From contig JAPDRN010000061.1 of NCBI GenBank assembly GCA_030247855.1, positions 62,001 through 126,000 on the forward strand: DNA of 64,000 nt, written 5' to 3'. Positions 21,550 through 32,397 of this stretch are shown here, piece by piece (position 1 is the first letter of the stretch; each line of letters begins with the position of its first letter). The stretch comes from Knufia peltigerae. Taxonomy: Eukaryota; Ascomycota; Eurotiomycetes; Chaetothyriales; Trichomeriaceae. The position numbers were made by a program, and so were the translations under genes. Under the pieces are notes generated by a model. It did not search any database. It had not been told where the DNA came from and saw nothing but the letters and a program-made list of their open reading frames with translations.

Positions 21550-22995
21550 TCATGAAAACTCCCTTCCCTCGAGCACAATAGGCGCAACGAGCGTCCAACT
21601 GTAGATGGCATAACATACCCAGGCACTGATAATCTTGATCCAGCTTGCCCAGTACGTACGTCCAACAGGAGTAAAGTCGCTCGAATTCTCCGGGTCCATT
21701 TTCTGGGTCAAGAGCGTCGCCACCCAGCATGTTGCCATGAGGAAAATGACATGGAAAAGACTGTAGTTGTATTGAGTGCCTTGACGTTCATCGTCCTTGG
21801 AGCTTACAGTATTGTCGTCTTCGTCATCAGAATCTTCGTCCAAAGCTGAGGCAGGAAGTGCTCCGCTCTCCACTGCTGCCCTCATGATTTCGCGACGAGA
21901 TGCGGGTTGTTGAGTAACTAGACCATGCTCGTTTTCATCTTGACTGAGTTGAGCATATTTGTTCTGGCCAGCGTTTGTGCCCATGGCAAACCCTTGTGTG
22001 GCCGCCCTAGTGGTGGTGTAGGCAATAGTGAGCATAGTAACGATGGCTCCCAGGACGACAGTAGTAGTCCGAGCACCTCGAGCTCTGACGAGTGGATTGC
22101 AATGCTTGTCATCCGGTTCCATGCAGACGGCCGAGAAGGTGAGATAGGTGCAATAAGCTGCAACCATGGCAGATTGAGCCAATCCTGCCTTGGGATTAGC
22201 ATCTTGAATGGCCGGCTGGACGCTGAGAATCGTGATGACAATGATCATGACCAGGTTGATAGTAATGGCGGTGATGTTCATGCTGCAGCCACTGCTGGCG
22301 AAGAAGATGTACATGACAATTGTCATGGCGATGGCTGCAATGTACATGCCCAAGCTTGACCCCATAAGCAAGACTTGCCACAGTCTGTAATTTGGACCGT
22401 CTCCTTCATCAATCTTGTCCTGGCAGAGTTCGGCCCAAGTGTGCGCGAGATCAACCAAAAGAATCAGACCCAATAAGACGAAAAGCATGGCTCCGAGATA
22501 GGCGACATAATTTCCCCAGAAGAGGAAAAACCCTTCTGGTATCAAGAAGGAGATGACGACAAAGGCCAGCCATACCAGTATCTTTGGACCCCAGAACCCA
22601 TTTTGTAAGCCTGCTCTTGTATCCTTTGTGCTTCGGACGCCAATAAGAAGGACCGAGAGGATAAGGTGAAATAAGGCAAGGGCAAAGTTGATGCGCTGGA
22701 CTGCAAAATAACCATAACAATCGGACGAGCCACATTTGAAATTCATGTAATCCAGCGTGAGGTGCTCGAGTTTTCGTATAGCCCAAGGAGTGAGCATTAT
22801 CCAGGCTAATATGCTGTTAACTAGGAGGATCATGGCGTAGGCGATTCTCGTAGCAATGGATGACCGGAACTTAGACATGCCGCATGGTCCACAGAGCATC
22901 GAACAGGATGCCGCACCGCAGCATGAAGCCCCGACTGACCATAGTGTCGCTGCAGAGGGCAGTAGAAGGGCTGGAATCGCAAGGACGCCTCCCAT
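21550..22995 (-). CDS. TMS1: Serinc/TDE1 family membrane protein (TMS1)
   Basis: A single-exon 481-aa polytopic membrane protein with about ten hydrophobic helices. The N-terminus has the Cys-rich ASCCGAASCSMLCGPCG signature, followed by STATRIAY-like SSIATRIAYAMILLVNSILAW and CYGYFAVQRINFALALFH. Further on are PNYRLWQVLLMGSSLG, YCTYLTFSAVCMEPDD and the C-terminal ATCWVATLLTQKMDP, then WASWIKIISAWVCYAIYSW. These are the hallmarks of serinc/TMS1 proteins, which act in vacuole or endomembrane lipid handling (serine incorporation or scramblase activity; the exact role is debated). An acidic Ser-rich loop (ALDEDSDDEDD) precedes the last helices. ATG at 22995. Confidence 0.93.
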   Translation of the reverse strand: MGGVLAIPALLLPSAATLWSVGASCCGAASCSMLCGPCGMSKFRSSIATRIAYAMILLVNSILAWIMLTPWAIRKLEHLTLDYMNFKCGSSDCYGYFAVQRINFALALFHLILSVLLIGVRSTKDTRAGLQNGFWGPKILVWLAFVVISFLIPEGFFLFWGNYVAYLGAMLFVLLGLILLVDLAHTWAELCQDKIDEGDGPNYRLWQVLLMGSSLGMYIAAIAMTIVMYIFFASSGCSMNITAITINLVMIIVITILSVQPAIQDANPKAGLAQSAMVAAYCTYLTFSAVCMEPDDKHCNPLVRARGARTTTVVLGAIVTMLTIAYTTTRAATQGFAMGTNAGQNKYAQLSQDENEHGLVTQQPASRREIMRAAVESGALPASALDEDSDDEDDNTVSSKDDERQGTQYNYSLFHVIFLMATCWVATLLTQKMDPENSSDFTPVGRTYWASWIKIISAWVCYAIYSWTLVAPIVLEGREFS

Positions 22996-23500
22996 GGTGC
23001 TTGAGAGGATGGATTTCTCCTAGAATTTCGACGATGAGTTAAAGGTAATTTCGAGAGCGCCTGTTGAATTGGATGTCGGCGCCAGGCCAATCTATGCTTG
23101 CTTTACAATGTGCTGTTCAACTGATTTGGATGTCTTTGTCGTCGACGTGGAAGAGAAAAGCGCAGGCGACGACAATTGATGAATGGAAGCAGCGGAGGGC
23201 TGAGTAGGAACTCGGCTAAACGGCGATGACGATAGATGGCGCTAGTGTTTGAGGGAAGGTATGCCGAGTGTTAGCCCGTCCCTCAGTGGCTGGTCGTTGG
23301 TTAGTGGAAACACTTTGGCCGACAACTCGGGACTCACTCCGACGACAAGTGCGAGTAGATTGCCCAGGGCGTTGACAGCAGCATTTGTTCAACCGTTATC
23401 TTGCCAACTCTCCCACCTCTGCCAGAACCTCAGGGGTGACTCTTGTCTTTCTGCATGATGAGTTGATCCTCGAGGCGCATTTATAAACGGCGACTACACC
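22996..23500. other. Divergent promoter, serinc and FMP42-like carrier
   Basis: About 500 bp between two divergent starts; no further gene seen. Confidence 0.6.
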
Positions 23501-25355
23501 ATGCTTCTATCTTCCGACCCTCAGAAGAGAGCCCGGATCATTTCCGTGGCCGCATGTACGACAATTTCCCTCGCGTGCGGCACAAACGTATGTTTGACAC
23601 CAAAACTACAGGATATGCCAATAGCTGACAATGTACACAGTATGGATACTCAATATGGGGTCCAAGTTTCGCCGCTCGCCTCAAATTGTCTGCCACCGAT
23701 AGTAACCTCATTGTACGAACCGAGATGCACCAAAAGAGATGGGTCTGGGCTGATATCTCATAGGGCACTATTGGCAACCTGGGCATGTACGCCTTTGGTA
23801 TTCCCTCGGGTATCATGGTAGACGCAAAAGGTCCCCGATGGGGTGTTGTCCTGGGAATCATTCTTTTTGCTGCCGGATACTATCCAATTGCTCGAGGTAT
23901 GACCGGACATGCCCGATTGGTGATGTGCAGGGTTGACGACAGGACATAGCATATAATGCTGGGCCAGGGGCATACAGCGTGGGCTTGATATGTCTCTTCT
24001 CCTTTTTCACCGGCGCCGGCAGCTGTACTGCGTTTACAGCATCTATTAAAGCTGGTGAGTATGATGGCCCAGACCAGTCAACATGTTGTTAACTTGCAAT
24101 AGCCGCCCTGAACTTCCCCGAGTCTCGAGGTACAGCAACTGCCTTTCCATTGGCGGCTTTTGGGTTGAGCGCGATGTTCTTCGCAGCAATTGCACTGCTA
24201 ATTCCAGCCGGGACCGACAATTTTCTCATCCTCCTGGCTACAGGAACGGTTCTGCTGCCGTTGCTTGCATTTCCGTTCCTTCGCATTATTCCTCAACACT
24301 CGTACCACCATATTCCCCAGCAAGACCGTCAAGTCATGCATAGAACCCGATCGTCCGGAAGCCATGATTTTCCCCCTACTGAAGAACCAGGTGCGCCCCA
24401 ACCCACAAAGAAAGCCCCTTCCTCGAGCAGAACAGTACCTCAACAGCCCGATACAACCCCTGAATCCGGGGACGAACATTCGTCCCTCCTTTCCAGTTCC
24501 GATGTGGATGATTTAGAAGGTTCCAAGCACCTAGGATCTGACAGGAACCGGGAATCCCCTCATTTAGACATCCGGGGTTTCGCACTGCTGCCTCTGCCTG
24601 AATTTTGGCAACTGTTTTCCATGCTTGGTCTGTTGACGGGCATTGGCCTTATGACGATAAAGTGAATATTTTCTGTCCCCTATCCCCTTCCCTTCTGAGC
24701 CTGACTGACCACTTACTTGTGCAGCAACATCGGCAACGATGCACAGGCACTCTGGAAGCACTACGATCCATCGACGACACCAGAATTCATTGAGAAGCGC
24801 CAGGCCATGCACGTCTCGATCCTTTCGTTCTGTAGCTTCGCAGGGCGCCTGACCAGTGGCATCGGCTCGGACTTTCTTGTGTCCAAGCTCAACCGCTCGC
24901 GCTTCTGGTGCCTCTTTGCCTCCGGGGTGATATTCTGCGTCGCGCAGATCGCCGGCACTGCGATTTCGACACCACATTTATTAGTTCTTTTATCCGGGTT
25001 GACGGGCTTCGCGTACGGCATGCTGTTTGGAGTCTTCCCCAGCCTTGTGGCGCACTGCTTCGGCGTTCACGGCTTGAGTCAGAACTGGGGGACGATGACT
25101 TTGGCACCCGTGATATCGGGCAACATATTCAACTTGTTGTACGGCCGGATATACGACGGTCACTCGATCAGAAACGAGGCCGGCGACATGGAGTGCCTCC
25201 AGGGCCGAGTGTGTTACAGTTCGGCGTACTGGGTGACGTTCGTGGCGGCGATCTTGGGCGTGGGCTGCTGCCTGTGGAGCATATGGCACGAGTACCAGGT
25301 CCACCGGGTGCGTGACACCAAGGAACATGCCGAGCATCACGAGAGAACGGCCTGA
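23501..25355 (+). CDS. MFS transporter, FMP42/SLC43-like
   Basis: Six exons (23501-23587, 23641-23712, 23764-23896, 23950-24054, 24103-24661, 24725-25355) give 528 aa. The joined N-terminal half reads CGTNYGYSIWGPSFAARLKL, then SNLIGTIGNLGMYAFGIPSG and DAKGPRWGVVLGIILFAAGY, followed by SFFTGAGSCTAFTASIKAAL with NFPESRGTATAFPLAAFGLS. This is the pattern of the fungal FMP42/nodulin-like MFS branch. A long hydrophilic Ser/Pro loop (about residues 190-300) separates the two six-helix halves. The second half has FCSFAGRLTSGIGSDFL and TGFAYGMLFGVFPSLVAHCF. The substrate is not established; related proteins include amino-acid carriers. All six exons keep frame at canonical introns. Confidence 0.85.
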
Positions 25356-26005
25356 AAACTAGTTAATTTATATCTGTTCGGGTGCGTGTCAGGAAAAGGA
25401 GGGTGGTGTTTTGAACATGGACAGTTCATATACTTGTTGTAACAGGAACAATTTTGGTGGAGGCTTAGATTTTGGATCGACACGCATGTGGCGTATGACG
25501 AGCATATATTGATACGATTCTGGACGCGACATGATCGACCAGCATGGATTTTAGAGATATAGAGAGCATACACACGTATGGTTGTATTTGTTTTGATCCC
25601 TCTACCAATACCAATTACTCGATACAAGTGGATTTCCATTGATCGTCGGCTCCGTACCGAGACAAGAATCCCCGTCATAAGCTCGTGTAGCCTTTGAAAG
25701 GAGTAGAGAATAGTAATGATACTGCAAAGGGCATTTTCCGTCATAATCGCCTCGTAGCCACCACTGCGTGTCGCGCAGGAGGAAGGGCGGAACCGAATTT
25801 CAAGACCGTGTAAGATTGAGCTCACTCATATCGATCAAGAGCTCAGGTCCTGACAACAATGCCCAAGGCGGGTAGAGTTTTATACAACTCATGTTTGTCT
25901 GAGTCATTCTGTTTTTCTGCCTTTGATACCTCAAGTGTCCATCCCCCATCTTGCGAGTCATCATGCATTTCTCGACCAAGGAATTTCCTGTGGCCCAGGC
26001 TTGTT
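25356..26005. other. Intergenic between convergent genes
   Basis: 650 bp of 3'-flanking sequence for the MFS carrier and the coiled-coil gene; no supported frame or RNA. Confidence 0.6.
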
Positions 26006-27061
26006 TCACGTCTTGTCTTGCTCTGCAGTGATTCTCGCGACGGCCGCCGCCACGGACGCGGCTTCCTCTTCTGCTTCGATAGGCGGACTCGTGGCCAGGT
26101 TACTCGGCGTGGCGGGGGCGTTGGGCGGCAAGATCTCCATCTCTGCAATCTGCTTCTCCAGTTCCCGTATGCGTTGTCTGAGGAGTTGATTTTCTCGGGT
26201 CAACATGGCCGTCTCGGCTTGGTAGAAGGCGCTCTCATCGCGGAAGCTGCCCCTCCTCCCACCCTCGACGGGCGACGAGGGCCAGTCGGCGCTGGCTTCT
26301 TGGCTGGGGAGGGGGCGGAGCGCGGGCGAGCGGCTTGCGCTGGAAGGGTCGCGGGAGAAGCGTCGTGTGGGTGGCGGTGGTTGCTGCTGTGGTGGCACGG
26401 CCGGGTGGACGGACGGGAACGATATCGAGCGTTCCGAGGCCGGTGTTTGGTCATCGTCGAGGACGGCGAGTCCGGTGGACCCAGATTGCGCCGACGACTG
26501 TGACGGTTCGGTGGTGTGCTGGCTGTTGTTGCGTAGTGCGTCGAGTTGTAGTTGTTGCTCGCGGATCATCTGGAGCATACGGTTCACCTGGGCCTCCTGC
26601 TCTTGTTCGAGTTCGTTGTGAATCTCACCCAGGCTGGGTTGACGCTGGTGGTGAGGATCGCCGGTGGCGATGGCAGAGCGGCCACCGATCGTGGGAGGGC
26701 TCGCAGAGGCGTAGCTGTGATTGAAGCTGAGACGAGGGTCGCTGCTCGAGAGTTCGCCTGGACTGGGCAGCGCGGGGTCGTTGAGGTTCAGGCTGAAGTT
26801 CATGGCTGCTTGAGAGCGGCGGCGGTCCGAAGGCATGCGGCCCAAACGGGGAGAGCCGCGGGCACTCAGAGAGGAGCGTCTGGAGGATTCATTGGCGGCG
26901 TTTGTGATGGCAGCAGTCGCGAGAGATATCGACGAGGCTCGAGGAGAGGGTGTGTCGTTGCGGTTTGGCGGGGAGGTGGTGGTGGTCATGGCTCGTGGCT
27001 GCAGCGGCGAGGAGGACATGGATCTCGATGGTGGGAGGGAGTTGAGGTCTGGAGGAGCCAT
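26006..27061 (-). CDS. Ser/Pro-rich coiled-coil protein, function unknown
   Basis: 351 aa from the ATG at 27061 (MAPPDLNSLPPSRSMSSSPL). The frame extends upstream to 27220, but that part looks untranslated. The N-terminal two-thirds is Ser/Pro/Thr-rich and disordered, with phosphorylation-like SPR and RRSS motifs. A helical segment (NELEQEQEAQVNRMLQMIRE) sits near residue 165. A leucine-zipper-like coiled coil (ENQLLRQRIRELEKQIAEME) lies near residue 305, followed by an Ala/Glu-rich tail. The helical segments recall a conserved but uncharacterised Pezizomycotina protein. There is no DNA-binding basic region before the zipper, so I do not call it bZIP. Confidence 0.65.
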   Translation of the reverse strand: MAPPDLNSLPPSRSMSSSPLQPRAMTTTTSPPNRNDTPSPRASSISLATAAITNAANESSRRSSLSARGSPRLGRMPSDRRRSQAAMNFSLNLNDPALPSPGELSSSDPRLSFNHSYASASPPTIGGRSAIATGDPHHQRQPSLGEIHNELEQEQEAQVNRMLQMIREQQLQLDALRNNSQHTTEPSQSSAQSGSTGLAVLDDDQTPASERSISFPSVHPAVPPQQQPPPPTRRFSRDPSSASRSPALRPLPSQEASADWPSSPVEGGRRGSFRDESAFYQAETAMLTRENQLLRQRIRELEKQIAEMEILPPNAPATPSNLATSPPIEAEEEAASVAAAVARITAEQDKT

Positions 27062-28252
27062 ACAGCAATTAAAAAAACGATGAAGAATTACAATGATGTT
27101 GCGAAAATTGAGTGGTGTTGAATCAGGCCACAGCAGGACGCAAGGCTTTGAATACCTGAGGAAGGGAGGAGATTCTTCACAGTGGAGGCAAAAAAAGGAA
27201 AGGATACTAAGGCTGTGCAAGTGACGGGAAGGACGTAATTGTGCCTGGCATAGAGTTGAAACAGTGAGATGATGCTGGTACTGGTAGAAGTCAGGGGAAT
27301 ACTATGAGCATCAACGAGTGAGTGAGTGAGTGATATTATGAGATGGCTGTGCTGTGTAATCCGATCTGTGTCTCCAACGAACTGCGTCACAGTGGAGGAC
27401 GAGGCTCGTATCCGATAAAATAAACCAGTGGGCAAAGCATGGGCTTATAGCTAATCTTGCTGACTGCTCGTACGAGTATGGTCGGGTGGGATATCTAGAG
27501 AAAAGTCACTCATAGTTCAAGGCCTGTCGACAACATTTAGCACATCAAGATAGACTTGTTGATGGTGTTGATGGAGATTGAGGAAGCCTGAGATACGTCA
27601 TCATGGCATAACACTGCTCCGTAGTTTGTCCGGTCGAGCATTGAGGGAGTGGAAGGCAAATCGCAGCCTACTCGGTACATCGACTTGGGGGCACAACTCA
27701 CTCACCACCACATCATACAGTACCAGTACTCGCTAAGAACACGCAGAATCTGCGATCAATATATTGTCTGGCCGTCCAATTTACACAATACCCATCAGAT
27801 CACCTCGATTCGAACGAGAGATCAGTACAAATACCACCTTCGACAGTGCACGACCAATCATTGCCTCCACCACCAGGTACATTGTCCAAGCTACGCCTCG
27901 AAGTAGCTGTGGTGACGAGCTAAGGCCACCTCGGGCCTCGACTTGTTTACCTTTTCCCTCCAGCTCGGACCGTGGAGCTCCTCAAAGGGCACAGCCAGCA
28001 GGGCAACGGGGCGAATCAAGCATCCCACGATCAACACCGAACGCCCATTCCGCGCGATCCCCCAGCCACTTGGATTTCCATTTCACCATCCCAGCCTCCC
28101 CCTCGTCACGTTTGTTGTTTCTCTCCACATCCTCCCGCTGCCGCATTCCACGTATTGTCTGGTTCATCATCATCTCCTCATCAACAACAACAAACCACAA
28201 ACATCAATTTTGTCGCGTCGGCGTACCTTGCATCTTTGCAATCCAGGCAATC
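27062..28252. other. Divergent promoter region
   Basis: About 1.2 kb between the divergent starts of the coiled-coil and SAP-like genes. It includes a GAGT microsatellite (about 27317-27332) and a pyrimidine-rich leader before 28253. Overlapping short plus-strand frames in 27764-28383 are in the leader and look non-coding. Confidence 0.55.
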
Positions 28253-29447
28253 ATGTCGGCCCTACCTTATCTGCAGAAACTGCGCAAAAGCGATCTGACC
28301 GAGTTCGCGGAGACGAGCAAATTGCAAGAGTAAGCAAAACCCGCACATGCATCCGTTCAACGCGTCTTTTTCCTGTCGCATGACATGGCGTATCATTGCT
28401 GACGTTTATGCGATCACAGCTATGCCAGTCTCAAGAAAGCCGAACTCGAAGTCGCCCTCGATGAGCATCTGCGCGCAAACTCGACCACATACAGCAAGGA
28501 GCCGTCGTTGAGCGAGTATTACAAGCGCCTGGGTAGTTCTTCGCGATCGCCGGTCAAGAGACTTGCGGAAAAGGTATCAGACATGGTCAAGTCTGATGAA
28601 GAGACCAGCGCGCCTCCCAAAAAATCCAGGCGCAAAACTGTCGCTCCGACCGAGGATACGTAAGAAGACACAATACTCGCGCAAACGCGACCAAAGCTAA
28701 ATGATGTGCAGAACCGACACCGATTCGCCAGTCAAAGCCCTCGTGAGGCAACCGGCCAAAGAGATCGCACGTCGTTCTTCCATCTTAACAGGGCAACTCC
28801 CTATCCCACCATCCCCAGCTGTGGTCACAGATGCGATTGATCAACAGACGCGTCGTCTTCGCACGTCCATCTCTCACGCGTATCAGAAGACACAGATCCA
28901 CGAAGCAGCCGACTGGACACGCGACTACCTTTCGTCACCTCTGACTGTGACCGTTCTTGCCATCTTGCTTGAAGCATACGGACTTCGCGCCCAGATTCTT
29001 CCCAACAAGTTGTTGACGGAAGTTCCGGCTGTGCCCTATATCAAATCGACAAAGACGCCGATCAACGTGCCCGATCTTTTCCAGCTTCTAGACTCCAAAT
29101 TCTGGTCACCATTCACCCTGTGGACTTTGACGTCGTTCATCCTCCCAGGCTTGATCTCGTACTTTATCAATCTGCCACTCAAGGCCCACCCGAGCCACTC
29201 TTACTCGACCCGTCGAGCAGCTCTGCAGCACAATACGCAGATGCAATTTGACCCCTTCATCTTCAACCTCGCCAAGGGGTTGATTGCCTACGTGGTTTAC
29301 GCACAGCATTTCAACTTGGCTGGTCTGTACCAGCATTTCACGGTGGCTACAGTTAACGAGAGTATTCTAGGTGGATACTGTGCCATTTTGATCAGCTCTG
29401 GTCTGGGAGCTGCCGTTAGTCTGTATGAAGCTGTGTTGAAGAATTAA
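28253..29447 (+). CDS. SAP-like domain membrane protein, function unknown
   Basis: Three exons (28253-28329, 28420-28659, 28712-29447) give 350 aa. The N-terminus (SALPYLQKLRKSDLTEFAET, then DYASLKKAELEVALDEHL) forms two amphipathic helices with the spacing of a SAP or HeH-type motif. A basic linker follows (PPKKSRRKT, a possible nuclear signal, then SPVKALVRQP). The C-terminal half has about four hydrophobic helices, for example LTVTVLAILLEAYGL, LWTLTSFILPGLISYFI and GLIAYVVYAQHFNLAGL. A chromatin-type helix pair plus membrane helices suggests a nuclear-envelope protein analogous in layout to Heh/LEM proteins; that is inference. I do not recognise a named family. Confidence 0.75.
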
Positions 29448-30123
29448 GTCCTGCAGGTCAGAAGCAGAAAAGAAGGGCAGGTGAGGGTCGTCTCACTGTT
29501 TCACGTAAATTGGTTTGTGTGTCTCCTCGTATATGTACAGCTGCTGGATGCCTGAAAGTTTTCAGAAGAGAGAGAGAAGTTTTCCTTGATGAGTTATGAG
29601 TCTCTTGGTAACATTACCGGCGTTGGAGTGGTGGCATCGCTGTTGGGATTTGATAGGTTGGTTGGAGTGCCTATATACCCCCTTTGGCACCTGTTTTGAC
29701 AAAGGTGTATGTCTGGTGCATGCACATCGTTGGACAAAATATGCCCTCGCTCGACTTTTAGATACAAGTATAAGTATTAAGCATGTTTACACTTTGTGTC
29801 TTTTCTTGTTGTGTATACACAGATACTCCGTACCAAGGATATTTTGAGTACGAGAGTATATACGAGGAGTAATACGTACCATACCGATGATGTTTGACTC
29901 GGGAATAATATTGTCCGCTTCCGTTGAACGATGTCATTTGAAATATTTCATTCGCTCAGTCTTGTACGGAGTACGTACAAATCAATTGTCCTTCTAACCA
30001 ATATCAACCTGACCTTCTCCATGACTACTCAACGGTTACAGAAAGATCAACGTTCCGAGACAAATCAGTGTCGACGATAAGGTGATACCTGGCTTCGACC
30101 ATCAATGAATCTCTTCTCTCACG
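29448..30123. other. Intergenic with two recurrent 9-mers
   Basis: Holds TACTCCGTA at 29824-29832 and TACGGAGTACGTAC at 29965-29978; the latter 14-mer recurs exactly at 39191-39204. Otherwise it holds the 3' end of the SAP-like gene and the METTL16 promoter. Confidence 0.6.
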
Positions 30124-32135
30124 ATGCCTGCTCCGGACGACATTTACAGTCGTGATGTCGATTTTACCTCTTTGGCACTACAATATCCCGACTTTGCAAA
30201 AAAGTACATACATCAAAGTTCCCCCTCCCCCTTTTCCATGGGACGGAAGAGGACAAGGCAGAGACTGACACCATGTGCTCTTGAGTTTATAACAGACTAA
30301 AGTTGAATCGTCAACTGGACTTTTCGGACCCTGAAAGTGTTAGGTAAGAAAGAAGACAAACACTTGCATACGTATACCGCTCCACTCACAACACAACACT
30401 TTGAGTGCACCAAAAGGCTGATGCATTGGTCGTTGTCGTTGCAGACAACTCACAAAGGCTCTTCTACATCGCGACTTTGACCTCGTCATCGAACTGCCCG
30501 AAGACAGACTCTGTCCCCCTGTAAGTGATACTTGGTAATTGTTGGTTCATCCGGAGGAGGAGAAGGAGTCTCGTTGGTTTATACTCTGTACTTTGCCTCT
30601 GACAAGATCCCAAAAATTATAGGTTCCGAACCGGTAATAAATTGAATTCTTCGGTGTCACGTACGACGCTGAAGATGTTTCTGATGCTGATATGTGTATG
30701 GCCTCCTCAACAGATTCAACTACATTCTTTTCATCCAACGTCTGTTAGACACCACCGCCCCAAACTTTCATCAAGGATTCGACCCGGATCGACAAGTCAT
30801 AGGACTTGACATGTATGTTGACATATCGTCTCCCGAGCGAGACCAGAATCTGTGATGACCGTTTTCTGAAATTCATCCCGACTAACGTTCTTTTGGGATC
30901 CCTATCAGAGGCACAGGATCATCAGCGATATATCCACTTTTGGCATGTCGACAAAGGTCGAAATGGTTGTTTTTGTGCACCGAGATTGATGACAAGAACC
31001 AGAAATTTGCGCGGAAAAACATTGCCGCAAACAAACTACAATCTCGTATCAGACAAATCGATACGGACAAGACCGGTCGAAAATTGATACCAACCGATGA
31101 ACTCGAAAGATTTGATCGGTAAGTCCTTTTTTTTGGATCCCCCCAACCCAACTAAGCCAGACTGATATTATTGAGGTGGTATTGTGGTTCATTGACTTTT
31201 ACAGTATCGACATTCTAATGACCAACCCACCATTTTATGAATCTGAAGGTTCGATGGTGGAATCTTCACGCTTGAAATCCCGACCGGCGAATTCGAGTTG
31301 TACGGGTAGTCCGGTGGAGATGATAACTCCAGGTGGTGAAGTCGCGTTTGTCACGAAATTGATCGACGAATCTGGCGACCCCAAAAGCCGATCACGTATT
31401 CAATGGTCGAGTGCCATGTTGGGTAAATTGTCAAGCGTCGGGAGTGTCGTCGACCACCTGCGTTCCAGAAGTTGTACCAATCACGCAGTTGCGGAATTCG
31501 TTCAGGGTCAGAAAACCAGGAGATGGTGCGTGGCTTGGAGTTGGTCAGGTTTGAGACCTAGCAATTCAGTCGCCAGAGGAGGTTTTGGGAGTGGTGGTGG
31601 TGTTGGTGGTGTGGAAAAAAAGTACTTGCCTCCACCGACCGAAGTGCAAGTCGATTTGCCTAGTCACGATCCGGTCGACGTCGAAACTAGGATGAACACC
31701 GAGATTTCGAGACTGCGGCAAGATGGAGGTGTCATGTGGAAGTATAACCCTGCGAGAAAGGTAGGAATGTTGATGAGTAAGGAAGGTGACGTTTGGAGTA
31801 GGAAAGCAAGACGGAAGAGATTACACGACCGAATGGACGAGAATCAAGATCAAGAGATGAAAGATGTATGTACCACGACTCCGGCAGATGGCGCCTCCGA
31901 CGTCGAAGACGACTCGAATGATGATGACGAAGACGAAGATGAAACACCTGAACCGGCACTGGTTGTGAGGATTTGTCTATCTACCACATCATCGTCGTCG
32001 TCGTCACCTGAACATCATTCACCTACGAAGAAGATTACAAGTACAAATCTTCACATCCGACACTTGCAAGGTTCTGATTCAGTGTTGTTTGAGAGTTTCT
32101 GTGGTTGGGTAAAGAGGAAAGTACAGGCATCCTGA
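30124..32135 (+). CDS. METTL16/METT10D-type U6 snRNA N6-adenosine methyltransferase
   Basis: Transfers a methyl group from SAM to a U6 snRNA adenosine (S. pombe Mtl16 function) and affects splicing. Seven exons (30124-30203, 30296-30343, 30445-30520, 30623-30633, 30714-30812, 30909-31118, 31205-32135) give 484 aa. Joined, they read DVDFTSLALQYPDFAKKLKL, then RQLTKALLHRDFDLVIELPE with DRLCPPVPNRFNYILFIQRL, the SAM site VIGLDIGTGSSAIYPLLACR and the catalytic DILMTNPPFY. Residue order and spacing match the family. Exon 4 is only 11 nt (encoding VPN plus part of an Arg codon). The C-terminal tail is acidic (DDDEDEDE). The core after NPPFYES retains GGEVAFVTKLIDES. Confidence 0.93.
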
Positions 32136-32397
32136 CTTGGGGAAGGGGTATTATGAATGATGGCGAGTCAGTCAATCAATCAGTACTTCGAGGACCATTA
32201 CGAATCATGTACTCGGGACAACTCGATTGAAGTGATCGGTTAATTAATTAATTGATTTGATTGATTTTGTAGTACATGATTCGAGAATAAATGAATGGAT
32301 ATCGTCGAAAAGTTTCCAGGTCCAAGTTCTCCTGTACTCCTGCCAAGTCATCACTCTTGTACCTGGAGTCACCTCGCTCAACTCAACTCGGAGTGGT

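Noticed and set aside
25859..27121. Plus-strand frames of up to 214 codons
   Set aside because: Antisense to the Ser/Pro-rich coiled-coil gene; Arg/Gly-rich composition reflects the complement of Ser/Pro codons.
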